The notes beneath the pieces are model-generated. The model was not told the origin of the DNA, did no database searches, and saw only the letters and a list, made by a program, of their open reading frames with translations. The position numbers and the translations under genes are program-made. Of a DNA stretch of 64,000 bases, positions 46,617 to 57,336 are shown piece by piece. Each line of letters opens with the position of its first letter. Positions within the stretch are counted from its first letter, which is position 1. This DNA comes from Puccinia triticina (lineage: Eukaryota; Basidiomycota; Pucciniomycetes; Pucciniales; Pucciniaceae), in the NCBI RefSeq assembly GCF_026914185.1, contig NC_070563.1, positions 1,178,001-1,242,000 on the forward strand. The letters run 5' to 3'.

Positions 46617-47177
46617 TATTGAGGCACATAGCGGCGCCGCCGCCGGAGCCCTCTGCTGCGGAGCAGACCTAGTGATGATACTGTAGAAACCTATCTCGAT
46701 GTATTTAGTTCAACTAATTTTCACACGTTGTACCTTATTCATCTTCTATTGTTTTCTACTCGTAAACTCACATCATCTTCACTCGACTCCTCGCAGGTAT
46801 GCCTCAGGTCTTTTCTCTCATCACCATCACCATGTTCTAGTCTCACATTGTTTCTCATCCTCACCAGGTGTGCCTCCACCTCGCTGTTTCGTCTCTCTGT
46901 TCGCGTTGCTCACAGTGATACCGCTGTCTTAACAGGTTTGTATTATGTTTTCACATCATTCATCTTCTATTGTTTTCTACTCGTAAACTCACATCATCTT
47001 CACTCGACTCCTCGCAGGTGTGCCTCCACCTTGCTGTTTTGTCTCTCTGTTCGCGTTGCTCACAGCGATACCGCTGTCTTCACAGGTGTGCCTCCACCTT
47101 GCTGTTTCATCTCTCTGTTCGCGTTGCTCACAGCGATACTGCTGTCTTCACAGTTGTCCCCAGCTCGTTGTCCATTA
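46617..47177 (+). repeat. 5' LTR of element E, internally repetitive
   Basis: It contains direct repeats of TTCTATTGTTTTCTACTCG..CCTCGCAG and of GTGTGCCTCCACCTTGCTG..CTTCACAG. Units begin GT and end pyrimidine-rich CAG. Confidence 0.8.
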
Positions 47178-47239
47178 GGTCATGAGCCCAGCGGCGTAAT
47201 AGGACACAACAAACAGTTAAACCAAACAGATCCGTCAAA

Positions 47240-50200
47240 ATGTCCGATCACAAGAGTGTACTGCAGTCCCTCGACAACATCCCCTTCCCAACATGGAAAG
47301 TACAGATGAAAGGGTACCTCCAAGTACAAGGACTCAAGATGTACATAGACTCTACGGTGATTGCTCCCACCAACGACGCAGCAGCACTGGCCCACAATCA
47401 AGACATGGGAAAAACTGCCGGATATCTCTCACTCTATCTTGGACAGAAGTATTGCACCCAATTTGTCAAACCAGACAACAAGAACAATCCCAGAGCCATC
47501 TGGCTCTTGATTGAAGAACACTTTGAAGCCAAGACAGGCGACAATCAAGCTAAGGTCGTACAAGAATTTTTCTCAATCAACTTCAAACGAGACAATGTCA
47601 ACGGTTTCCTCACTGATCTCAACAATCACATCCGCAACATTGAGGCAGTCGGGGTCAAAATAGTGAAGGCTCCTACTGAATTCACACTTCACAAAACCTG
47701 GATGTCCGAGTTCCTACTCTCCAAGGTTCCTGCCTCCCTCAATATTTGTGAGATCCTTCTTACCAAACGGCCCCTCACAATCAACATTCTCAAGACGTTA
47801 CTTGAAGGCAAACGCAGAGATCAAGCCCCAACCTCCCTGTCCTGGTCAGCTCTGGTCATCAAGCAAGAGTCGGCATTGGCAGCCGCTACCAAAGCTGATT
47901 ATCTGGTATGTTCAGATGGCGTACATAATCCAGCAACTCAACATCCTGCATCAAAGTGTTGTCAGCTCAGGAACAAAAAGAAGAAGCAAACAGCAAAGAA
48001 AGCAACCACTTCCGAACCAGCGCAAGAGTCCGTTCACTCCAACTCATCCTCCATCAGGACAACCAGCAGTGGGCTGCTGTGTATTTGACAAGCTCTAGCC
48101 GCAGTCAAATCAAAAGACATCTGTTTTCTCAACAGCGGAGCTTCCCATCATATGTTCAGCGACCAATCCCGTTTTACTGATTATCAAAAACAATCCACGC
48201 TCATCACTCTAGCTGATGGCAATACTCTTGAATCTGTCGGAGAAGGCTATGTGTCAATTATTGCCAACAAAGCCACTACCCTCAAGTTGAAGGCATTGCA
48301 TGTACCCGATCTTTCTGGCACTCTCATAAGCTTCGGGAGACTCTTTGAAAGAGGTTGCGATATCATCAGGACCGGTATTAGCTCCTTTGATCTAGTTTGC
48401 AAGAAGTCGGTCATTGTCTCTGCAGCTGTCATTGGGGGTGTTTGCAACATCAAACTAGCGTCCGGTTCCAAAGGTCAGTCATCATTTCCTACGGCACATC
48501 AAGCTATGTCAACTGATGTCACTACACTTCACAGGTCTGCTGGACATCCAAACCTCAAGGCTTTGAAGAAGTTGTTCCCAGGCATTCGCGCTTCAAAAAT
48601 CAACTGTGAAGCGTGCTCTCTTTTGAAATCCCACAGGCTCCCTTTCCCTGGCTCCCTCCCAGAAGCAACTCGACTGCTAGAGTACGTCTACATGGACCTC
48701 AGCGGTCGGATCAATCCCAGATCCTTCGGAGGAAAAGAATACTACTTTAAAATCACAGACTACTTCACCCAATATTGTCATGTGTATCTACTGTCTAAGA
48801 ATTCCGAAGTGTTCTCTTTCTTTCTACAATACTATCATGAAGTAACCAATCATCATTCTACCAACATTAAAACCGTCATCTTCGACGGAGGTGGCGAATT
48901 CAATTCGAATGAATTCCTGGACTTCCTCAAAGAGAAAGGAATCACAGTGCAAGTTACCGCTCCATATACCCCTCAGCAGAACTCAGTGGCTGAGCAAGGA
49001 AATAGATCCACATCTGAAAAAGCCAGGTGCATGCCCAAACAAGCAAAGCTTCCCTCTGAGTACTGGGCCAAAGCGGTCTCAACGGCGGTCCTTCTAGAGA
49101 ACATCACACCTATGCGCAAACTGAAGTGGGACACTCCCCACAACAAATGGTTTGGCTCACCCTTCAATGTTACTCGTCTCAAACCCTTTGGGTGTCAAGC
49201 TTATGTTAATATTCCAAAACAACTTTGCAACAGGAAGTTTGGAGATACGTCAAAAAAGGGTCTTCTTGTCGGGTATCAGCTGGGGACGCATAACTGGCGT
49301 GTCCTCCTTCCAGGGGGGAAAGTGGAGCGCTTTCACGATGTTACCTTCAACATGACAGAATTCCCAGGAGTCTCTACATTCTCCCCAGCTGACCCATCCT
49401 TTCAATTCAATCCACTCACACCCATCAAATTTGACAAAATCATTGACGATCATCCTGAACCTTCTTCTCCGTCATTGGACTCAATGCAAGACGTTCTTGA
49501 CTGGAGATTGGCTGAAGACAAGCTCAATCCTGACTCTTCGTTGATTGATGCCGATTCTTTCTTCAACAATCAAAATTCCATTGATCAAGCCAGCAACTCT
49601 CAACGGGTCGAACCTCCTCAAGCATTGTCTGATCGATCACCAGCACTCGCTCCACCTTGACCAGGCTACAAAATCCTGCTTATGTCAAACATTTTGCCGA
49701 AGAACATCAGCTCAGACATTGACCCCTCCCATATCCTACATACCAAGAGGAGGGCTAACCTAGCAATGGCGCTATCTGCATCTGATATTCCTAGAACTCA
49801 CCAAGAAGCAATGTTATCCTCCAACGCGTCTTCTTGGACTCGAGCAGTTGAATCGGAACTTGCAGCCATGAAAGACTTGAAGGTCTGGTCCATCAAAATT
49901 CTTCCTGGCGATGAATCCTTGTTGGGAACGGTTTGGGTCTTCAGAAAGAAGAAGAACTCTGAAGGGGTTGTTGTCAAGTTCAAAGCGCGGCTTTGCACCC
50001 AGGGGTCCCAACAAAAAGAAGGTTATGGATTCACCTATGCTCCAACCGGCCAATCAACTAGTCTCAGGGCAGCGCTGATAGTAGGTCTTTCTCGTGGTTA
50101 CGTGATCCACCAAATGGACGCAAAGAACGTCTTCCTCAATGGCAAGCTCAACAAGTCAGTCTATCTCCGTTGTGAGAATGAAAGCTGGTTAGTTGGTGGA

Positions 50201-52168
50201 AATGTCCGCTGACCGCCTCCTTCAAGAATATTAGTGTCCGGGCTGTGTGATTGTTGGTAACTTGGCTCCGCACTGCTGCTTTCCGCTAGCCTTCAGCGCT
50301 CCTCTACTGAGCCTGATCTATAGCGTAATAATCCGCAAGTGAATAAAGCTCCGCACTTCGTAAGCACAAAATCCGCAAGTAACTCTCAAAGTAAAGATAA
50401 GATCCCAGATAATCTCCTAATAACTCTAGCACATCCGTAGTTGTAATTACAATGATGAGTCATTCCTCCAATAATAGGATAAATCCCTTGCCCCCCCCTC
50501 CTTCTCTCCACGCACATTGCCGTTCCCACCCGATCCCGCACGTCTGACACTTTCCTGCACTAGTCCTCCAGCTCCGCCTGCTATACCTCTCGTCACTTTT
50601 CCAGACTCCGCTCCTCTCCGACGCTTGACCTCCCACTGTCCTCTGTCTAGCCCCCGTCAGTTGGTCTCTTGCCACCGCCTCCACCCCGGTTCCACCCGCT
50701 GGTGGAACACGCTTTGGCTGTTGTGGCTCACCCGCTGACGCGCCACTGCTACCAGTCCACATGTGTAGCCCCGCCGCAGTCCAGCCCTGTCTTTTCCGCT
50801 CCAATCCGAATACCCAATCCAAAATCCGTGATCCGCAATCCGCAATCCGTGCATTCCAGTCCGCGCGTGACTTTCCGTAAGCTTTCTTAGCGTGCTTTCC
50901 TGACCTCATCCTCAGTGCTTATGTCACCGGAATGCACTCGGCCTGAGTGGCTTTGTGCATTCCCGCCTGCGCTATCCCCGCATGACCGCGCTCACCTATA
51001 TAAATCACCACACCGTCCACCACTGGGTCTGGATGTTCCTAAAGGCTATTGTCTGAAGCTTCACAAGGCAATATACTGGCTCAAACAAGCGCCCAGAGTA
51101 TGGTACGCAGAGCTCAAGAAATTCTTTGTTTCCATTAACTTCCTTCCATGTCCGGTGGATCCTTGCCTCTTCACCTCGCGGGTTGAAGGCTGGGATTGTT
51201 TTGTTCATGTGTACGTGGATGACATGATCATCATTAGCCACAATGTCAATTGATTCAAAAGTCTCATCTCGGCGAAGTTCAGCATGGAGGATCTTGGCAA
51301 AGCAAAACACATTCTAGGCATCAAAATCTCAAGACCGTCAAAGAAGCGTCTTCTTTTGAATCAACAGGTGTATACCCAATCTATTCTGGACAACTACGGC
51401 TCCTCCGGATGTTGGACAACTTCAACTCCCATGGTTCAAAACACAAGACTTGTGAAATGTTCTGACAAAGAACATCAAGCATTCCTTCAGCTCAAGGTCA
51501 ACTATCGCGAAGCACTGGGTCTCCTGAATTACCTCGCAGTATTGACACAACCTGACATTGCTTTTGCTGTGTTGCAACTATCTCAACATCTTGAAAAGCT
51601 GGGAATTACTCACTGGAAGGCCGTCCAACATCTTCTACGGTATCTGGAAGGAACAAAATCTCACGGTATTCTTCTGGACGGTACAGGGAACCTCAACAAC
51701 ATCTCTGTGTACACCGACACTGATTTTGCAAATTGCACCAACGATCGTTGGTCATACTTGGGCTATGTAACACTTCTTGGGGGAAATCTACTCTCTTGGC
51801 AATCAAAGAAGCAGCAAACGGTGTCAACGCCAACTACAGAAGCGGAGTACCGGGCGCTTTTTGAAGGAGTTCAAGAATTGGTTTGGCTCAAATATCTTTT
51901 CACCCGCTTATCAATCAAATTCGACCGCAAGTTTGAAATTTTTGTCAACAATCAAAGCGCAATTGTGTTGGCAACCAATCCAATCTTTCAACAGCAATCA
52001 AAACACATAGACATAATCTACCATTGGCTGCGCGAAGTACATGATACAGGTCTCATGCACATCAATTACATTTTGAAACAGAAAATGAAGGCTGATGTTT
52101 GCATGAAGGCACTAGGAAGGCAGAAACATCTTCAAGTGATTGCCGATCTCAACATTCACCGGCAATGA
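47240..52168 (+). pseudogene. copia gag-pol of element E
   Basis: Gag starts MSDHKSVLQSLDN at 47240, with a UBN2-type Gag and a knuckle of the HNP type (CSDGVHNPATQHPASKC). TGA at 48086 follows. The protease active site reads FLNSGASHHM, with Asn for the catalytic Asp. The integrase shows AGHPN...CEACSLLKSH, YMDLSG, DGGGEF and NSVAEQGN. TGA occurs at 49658. Reverse transcriptase starts well (YAPTGQSTSLR, QMDAKNVFLNG) and breaks at SVYLRC (50173) by an 843-bp insertion. It resumes PPLGLDVPKGYCLKLHKAI at 51017, then VYVDDMIIIS, and TGA at 51251. RNase H has STPTTEAEYR and a changed FVNNQSA (Asp to Asn). All parts share one frame. Confidence 0.85.
50174..51016. mobile_element. 843-bp insertion of unknown type in element E
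   Basis: The reverse transcriptase frame reads SVYLRC up to 50173 and PPLGLDVPKG from 51017, as expected if this DNA was inserted. It contains no recognisable gene. It has tandem AATCCGCA-type repeats near 50820-50860 and a TATATAAA box about 20 bp before its right end. I could not identify a TSD or terminal repeats with certainty. Confidence 0.6.
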
Positions 52169-52179
52169 GAGAGGGGGGG

Positions 52180-52720
52180 TATTGAGGCAGATAGCGGCGC
52201 CACTGCCGAAGCACTCTGCTGCGGAGCAGACCTAGTGATGATACGGTAGAAACCTATCTTGATGTATTTAGTTCAACTAATTTTCATACGTTGTACCTTA
52301 TTCATCTTCTATTGTTTTCTACTCGTAAACTCACATCATCTTCACTCGACTCCTCGCAGGTATGCCTTAGGTCTTTTCTCTCATCTCACATTGTTTCTCA
52401 TCCTCACCAGGTGTGCCTCCACCTTGCTGTTTCGTCTCTCTGTTCGCGTTGCTCACAGCGATACCGCTGTCTTCACAGGTTTGTATTATGTTTTCACATC
52501 ATTCATCTTCTATTGTTTTCTACTCGTAAACTCACATCATCTTCACTCGACTCCTCGCAGGTGTGCCTCCACCTTGCTGTTTTGTCTCTCTGTTCGCGTT
52601 GCTCACAGCAATACCGCTGTCTTCACAGGTGTGCCTCCACCTCGCTGTTTCATCTCTCTGTTCGCGTTGCTCACAGCGATACCGCTGTCTTCACAGTTGT
52701 CCCCAGCTCGTCGTCCATTA
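52180..52720 (+). repeat. 3' LTR of element E
   Basis: 541 bp, same ends as 46617-47177, with several substitutions and an indel of ~20 bp. Confidence 0.8.
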
Positions 52721-52769
52721 GTTTTGGCTTGGCCGCTGGAGCAAAACTTTATAGAGGGGATCCAATAGC

Positions 52770-53530
52770 CAATAAGAAGGTGTTGCAGACGGAGGTCCTG
52801 TTGGGGAGTACATACACCTTCCACAGGACACGGTATCAGTTTCCCAGAAATGGCAAACTTCCTATTCCGAGAAGTTGGCAAGGCCCGGGGAAACATAGTA
52901 TGCCCCGACACAGTTCAGTATCCCGGAATTGACGAACACACTCTTGGTACAATTATTGGCACCCGTATTCCGGGACACGGTCTCAGCAACGGTGGGCCGC
53001 TACGCTACATTTAGTCCGTAGTTCAGCGCAGCGTAGCGGATCTAAACTACAAATGACAGGGTTTTCCGTTAGCGGGCAGTGATTGCCCGCTACCGCTAAC
53101 AGGCACCCCTTGAAACTACAGGGCCTCTATCGCCGCTATCAGCGCTAGCAGTGCTATTCAACCGCTAAAAAAGCTGATAGCGCTGTTAGCGCCCGTTAGC
53201 GTAGCGTAGCGTCCCGTAGCGGGCGCTACAACTAACGGCAATGTGTCAGGAACTACGCAACGCTAAACTAGCGGATAGCACACGCTACGGATAGTTTAGC
53301 GTAGCGGCCCACCGTTGGTCTCAGTCTCCCGGAATTGGCAAGCGTCCTTTTCCGGGAAATAGGCAGGGCCCGGGAAGACATCTTATCCCGGGACACGGTC
53401 TCAGTATCCCGGAATTGGTGATATTCCGGCAATATGTAGGGCTGGGTTTGTTATTTGGAAAAGCTGTAGTAGTGAAGATTAGCATACCATCCCGGGAAAC
53501 AGTCTCAGTTTCCCGGATTTGGAGCACGCA
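52770..53530. repeat. Degenerate satellite of CCCGGGACACGGTCTCAG units
   Basis: About five diverged ~90-bp units carrying CCCGGRACACGGTCTCAG / TATCCCGGAATTGG motifs. The hAT-like MITE at 52987 is inserted in one of them. Confidence 0.65.
52987..53317. mobile_element. hAT-like MITE, ~330 bp
   Basis: Ends CAACGGTGGGCCGCTACGCTA and its inverse at the right. The flanks show GGTCTCAG on the left (52979-52986) and the same 8 bases at 53317-53324. That gives an 8-bp TSD if the right end stops at 53316, or a 7-bp TSD with perfect TIRs. The interior is rich in TAGCG/CGCTA repeats. An 8-bp TSD and CA-start are hAT hallmarks. No transposase. Confidence 0.75.
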
Positions 53531-53809
53531 ATAAGCTTTGCGTTCTTGTAAGCAATGCAATACGATATGCGAAAGGAAATGCGCACAATTGTGGCCAAGA
53601 CATAATGGGTTCGGAAAAGGAATAAAGAGAGGCAGAAGTCGTGGTCAGTTGGGGTTGGGGGGAAAGGTATAAAAGGACACCGCTTGTGGAGTAGTGGAGG
53701 TCACCGCTTGGCTCTTGCTCGGCGCCAATTGCTTAAAGAGCCAAGTGGTTCAGGACATTTTGTACCTGTAGTTTTGTTGTACAGTTGGGGGAGATGCTGC
53801 CATTTTTTT

Positions 53810-55260
53810 GTGATGTGCCTTTCGGTCCGCTTAATGTTAAACCACTATAGACCTTCGGAATCGGTAACGTCTCGCTGCATTCTTCGCCCCGAGTTGCCCT
53901 CGTTTCTCACAAGGCTGGTTATGGCAGGTTTTTGTTGGTCCTTCAGAGACATCCGATGCAAAATAAAGTCTTCCCTACCCCGTCCCACCAGAGCGAGCGG
54001 GTTGTGTGACGTCCGTCCCTGACATAAAAATATGTTTCCAAATAGTCCTCTCCTGCAAAGGGAGTGGAGCGAGATAAGACGTGTCTCAAAATGGATCTCA
54101 CCGCCCGCTTCTTTCGTTTGGGGCCTATATTGTCTGCTGCTCTGTGCCGGCCGGTTGATTGTACTTGTACAGATTTGTACCCATCGGCCATGCGGTTTGT
54201 TTCTTGCTCCGTCTCAGGTTGTCCTCAGGGAGCCGCCTTGTATATGTTCGCCTAGTCATGGAACGTATGTGTATGATCCCTCGCCCACCTGCGTGACAAA
54301 GAAACAGATCTCTCCAACAATATCGGCCCACCTACCTTTACCTTCCTTTAAACCAAACGCTGCCAACAGATTTTACTTTTCGTAATGGCGTTGAAACTTT
54401 ACCTGCTCGCTATGTTCTTGGCCGCATATTTGTTGACGCTTGCATCAGCGACCATGACACCTGGCCGATGTCCTAACTGTAGTCTAGTCACGCAACCGAA
54501 GACCGCCTCAGTCGTATGTGCGGAATCCGGTCGTTGTGAACATGGAGTCTCTAAAGACTGTCCGGGTTCGCGCAATCATCACTTCCATGCATGTTCCTGC
54601 CTTTGGACGTCGGAAGGCTTTACGGGTCCATGCGAATACAATCACGACGACTTGCCTTGTCCTTGGCAAGGCGATCTCTACCATCCACCGAGTGACGCCG
54701 AATCTGATGGAACCCCGCCGGCCAGTCCTGCCGCCTCTGAAGCCGACAGAGCATACAGTTTTGCCTACTCCCGAGCTCCATCCGATTCCGATTCTGAATA
54801 ATTCCGCATATCCTCACTCATTTACCAATGACGCACGGGATACTCATCTGCTGACCTCAACACCAGTTTCATCGACCAACCCGGATCACACGCGCAAACA
54901 AATTCAAGAAAGATCCAGCTGCACCCCCCGATCTACCGCACCTCCTCCTCCACAAACGTCACCCTCTTTCACATACACAGTCACGCTCCTCACGAAGCTC
55001 TTATCCAACTTCCTCTCAAGAATCAAACCCATTGGCTCTCATTTTCTATCAAAATTGGTCGTTGCCGTGGTCAATTACCCTTGCTGCCCAACCAGCTCCG
55101 TCTCTTTCTCATCCCCTCCTTTATTCCCTTCCTTCCCTCTCGTCTGTGTGGCTCTAATCCGAACGGTGCCTCATACTCTTCAATTAAGCGTTAGTCACTT
55201 CACACCTTGTAGACCGATGATATATGCGTGCCCACCCACTTTTCTTGCATATACAAACTA
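53810..55260 (+). repeat. Segmental duplication, unit 1
   Basis: It shares with 55750-58240, in order: the CTTCG.AATC..CCGAGTTGCCCTCGTTTCTC block (53848 and 55769), CCGTCCCACC (53981 and 56150), CTCTGTGCCGGCCGGTTGATT (54139 and 57117), the secreted-protein gene, and a 3' block with CACCTTGTAGACCGAT (55200 and 58214). Unit 2 is longer because of inserted repeats. Confidence 0.75.
54385..54801 (+). CDS. Secreted Cys-rich protein 1 (candidate effector)
   Basis: 138 aa from an ATG followed by a clear signal peptide (MALKLYLLAMFLAAYLLT, cleavage near LASA/TM). The mature part has nine Cys beginning with CPNC, then VVCAESGRC, EHG..KDC, HACSC and GPCEYNHDDLPC. An acidic, Ser/Pro-rich tail follows (GTPPASPAASEAD to SDSDSE). 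Size, secretion signal and Cys content fit rust effector candidates; no named family is recognised. A paralogue lies at 57337 with the same order of Cys blocks and GTPP..SP tail. Single exon; about 100 bp of upstream sequence is shared by both genes. Confidence 0.65.
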   Translation: MALKLYLLAMFLAAYLLTLASATMTPGRCPNCSLVTQPKTASVVCAESGRCEHGVSKDCPGSRNHHFHACSCLWTSEGFTGPCEYNHDDLPCPWQGDLYHPPSDAESDGTPPASPAASEADRAYSFAYSRAPSDSDSE

Positions 55261-55361
55261 AGCCTCCATCATCCATCTCGCGCGTCTTACCCTTCGTACA
55301 CACACTCCAGGTTGGTTCATGGAGGGATTGTCAACAGGACGGTCCCTCCAGCCATTCCTGA

Positions 55362-55456
55362 AATACTTGTAGAACGTGCTTGGCATCCAGATTAGTTCTA
55401 GTGGAATCCCAAGGGCACCTTCACTCAGGCTCAGGCAAATCCTCATCAGATGTTAC
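55362..55456 (-). pseudogene. Fragment of a Vip1/Asp1 exon
   Basis: About 80 bp match exon 17 of the Vip1/Asp1 gene near 34868-34950, with shared runs CGTGCTTGGCATCCAG and GGGCACCTTC. On the minus strand it encodes a diverged LSLSEGALGIPLE-like piece. Similarity stops before the exon end, and neighbouring exons are absent, so it is an isolated fragment between the two duplication units. Confidence 0.65.
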
Positions 55457-55484
55457 TAAGCCTCAAGTTTGGCAAGAAATCCGC

Positions 55485-55710
55485 AAGGGCGGCCTCGGGC
55501 TGCCCTCCTCCTCCCGTCCGGCTAGGCCGGAGTGGATCCTGTTACATTATCCTAGCCCTCACATGACATGGAATTCCGAACTACGTGCGGGGCACTAACG
55601 TCGGGTCTAGCCTGGTCTTGTCATGAGGAGTGCAGCGGCATTCAGCGACTCACGAGACCGCCCCCGGGTCGACTCAACCGGATGTGCCACAGGAAGGAGC
55701 CCGTCCCGGC
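55485..55710. repeat. GC-rich interspersed repeat (second copy of 40480-40625)
   Basis: Shares CTCGGGCTGCCCTCCTCCTC, CTCACGAGACC and GCCCGTCCCGGCTC with 40490-40625. A shorter part recurs near 58295-58325. Confidence 0.55.
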
Positions 55711-56307
55711 TCCGACTTTCTATAGCCCGGCAACAATGTCTGGAGACCTCCTCTGAATGCCTCTTCAGACCTTCGAAATCTGTTCAGACTCATTGCAGCT
55801 ACCCCGAGTTGCCCTTGTTTCTCACACGGCCGGTTGTTGAAGCTCTCTGTTGGTCCTCGAGTCTGACTCTTAGTCTACAGTGAGAGCGCTGCGCTTCTCT
55901 AAAAGACGCGCGGGTGCATAGCGCAGCCAATCCCCGCTAGAGGGTACAGTCAAATAGGGAAAGGCGGCTTCTGCTGTCGCTAGGGCTATATAAAAGCGCA
56001 AGAAAGCTCCGCCTAGATTCTGGAAGGTATACCGGCGCGCTAACGCTACAAAACTGCAAACAAGGGCCGCGCAGCGGGACGAGACCGTGCTGCGCTGCAT
56101 CGTAGCGCGTTCACCGCAGTTTAACATGAAGGAGAAAGCCCTTCCCAACCCGTCCCACCGACCTGTGTCATGTCATCCCGGCCATATGTTTGGGGAGATG
56201 AATCTAGCCTAAGCAATTCTGCTTTGGTAGAATCACCATGGTTATGTACACACAAAAAAAATGGTCAAGTACGTATCCTCCCACCCAGCCGCGGGCGGAT
56301 CTCATCC

Positions 56308-56352
56308 AGTATGACCAATACCAATCGCCGGCGCGGGTATTGGTCATACTGA
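56308..56352. repeat. 45-bp hairpin with 16-bp arms
   Basis: CAGTATGACCAATACC and its exact reverse complement separated by 13 bp. It sits at the left edge of the minisatellite. Confidence 0.85.
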
Positions 56353-56900
56353 AACGGACCAGAATGGCCGGAACAAAATGTCCATTGAGGGGAGTAGTTT
56401 GATCCCTTCACAATGACCGGTCGGGGTCAGCCATCGACGGCTTGGTTGGTGAGTTGTTCTTGAAGGCCGGATGGCAGGTCGCGAAGGGAGTGTGTACCTG
56501 ACAATGATCAAGACAAGGTTCACACTCCCCTCAATGACCGGAATAGACGGGCCATCGATGGGAGTGTGTACCCCCTCTTGATGGCCGGCTATCGAGTAGT
56601 GTGTTGCTCTCGATGACCTGTACAAGCGCCGGCCATTGAAAGGACATTTCGCACTCCTTTCGATGGCCGGATGTACGAGAAAGTAGATTCTACACACCCG
56701 GCATCAAGAGTTCTTCAGCCTTGATGACCGGTACGGACCAGCTACCCGGCCATCGAGCGTGATCGCCGACACATGCTGACACACATGTAGATGAGCGCCG
56801 AGCGGTACAACCGGCCACGGGGAGGGGTAACACACAAGTCCCCTCGATGGCCAAGTTGTTCCGGTCATTGAGCCTCGATGACTGGTCCGTTCCAGCAGTT
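56353..56900. repeat. Degenerate minisatellite of GATGGCCGG / TCAATGACCGG units
   Basis: Many short diverged units alternate in both orientations (CGATGGCCGG, TCATTGAGGGGAG, GTGTGTACC). Similar in style to 29260-30200. No gene. Confidence 0.7.
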
Positions 56901-57336
56901 AAAGCACCCGCTTCCCGGGGAGGCTACTCGGCATGTCGGTTGCTTTTTTTTTTGTTGCACTTTTTTTTTGCTGTTGTTGCAAATCCACAACCAAATTAAA
57001 TTGGTGATCTTTGTTTAGGCTACATTCAGGTTCGCCATATGTTTTAGTCTTGTCATGGATAGTTTCAAGTCTTGAAATCAGTTCCTCCAGGCTGTTTCTT
57101 TTGTTTGGCGCTGATGCTCTGTGCCGGCCGGTTGATTGAATTTGTACAGAGTTGTACCCGTTTTGGTTCTACGCTGTCTTTCTTCTCGCGTCTCAGCTGC
57201 CTCTGGGTGGTTGTAGTGATTGCGGGTAAAAAGCAGCCTGTCCTGATTGCACCTTTCCTTACCACATAGACGAATTTATCCAACCCGGCCAGCTGTCTAC
57301 CTCCAACCGAGCGCTGGGAATAGTTTTCTTTTGGTC

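Larger units (their letters stand above)
46617..52720 (+). mobile_element. copia element E with TA...TA LTR ends
   Basis: LTRs at 46617-47177 (561 bp) and 52180-52720 (541 bp) begin TATTGAGGCA and end GTCCATTA. A 5-bp TSD GTTTT lies at 46612-46616 and 52721-52725. A primer site GGTCATGAGCCCAGCG (one change from the other elements) abuts the 5' LTR at 47178. A G-rich tract GAGAGAGGGGGGG precedes the 3' LTR. The frame carries several stops and an 843-bp insertion. LTR divergence with indels makes this the oldest of the four. Confidence 0.85.

Noticed and set aside
50460..50909. 149-codon minus-strand ORF inside the 843-bp insertion
   Set aside because: Low-complexity Gly/Arg/Ser composition and repeats; no support as a gene.
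54518..55261. 247-codon plus-strand ORF overlapping secreted protein 1
   Set aside because: Its first part is the shifted frame of the secreted-protein gene and the rest is Pro/Thr/Ser-rich 3' sequence.
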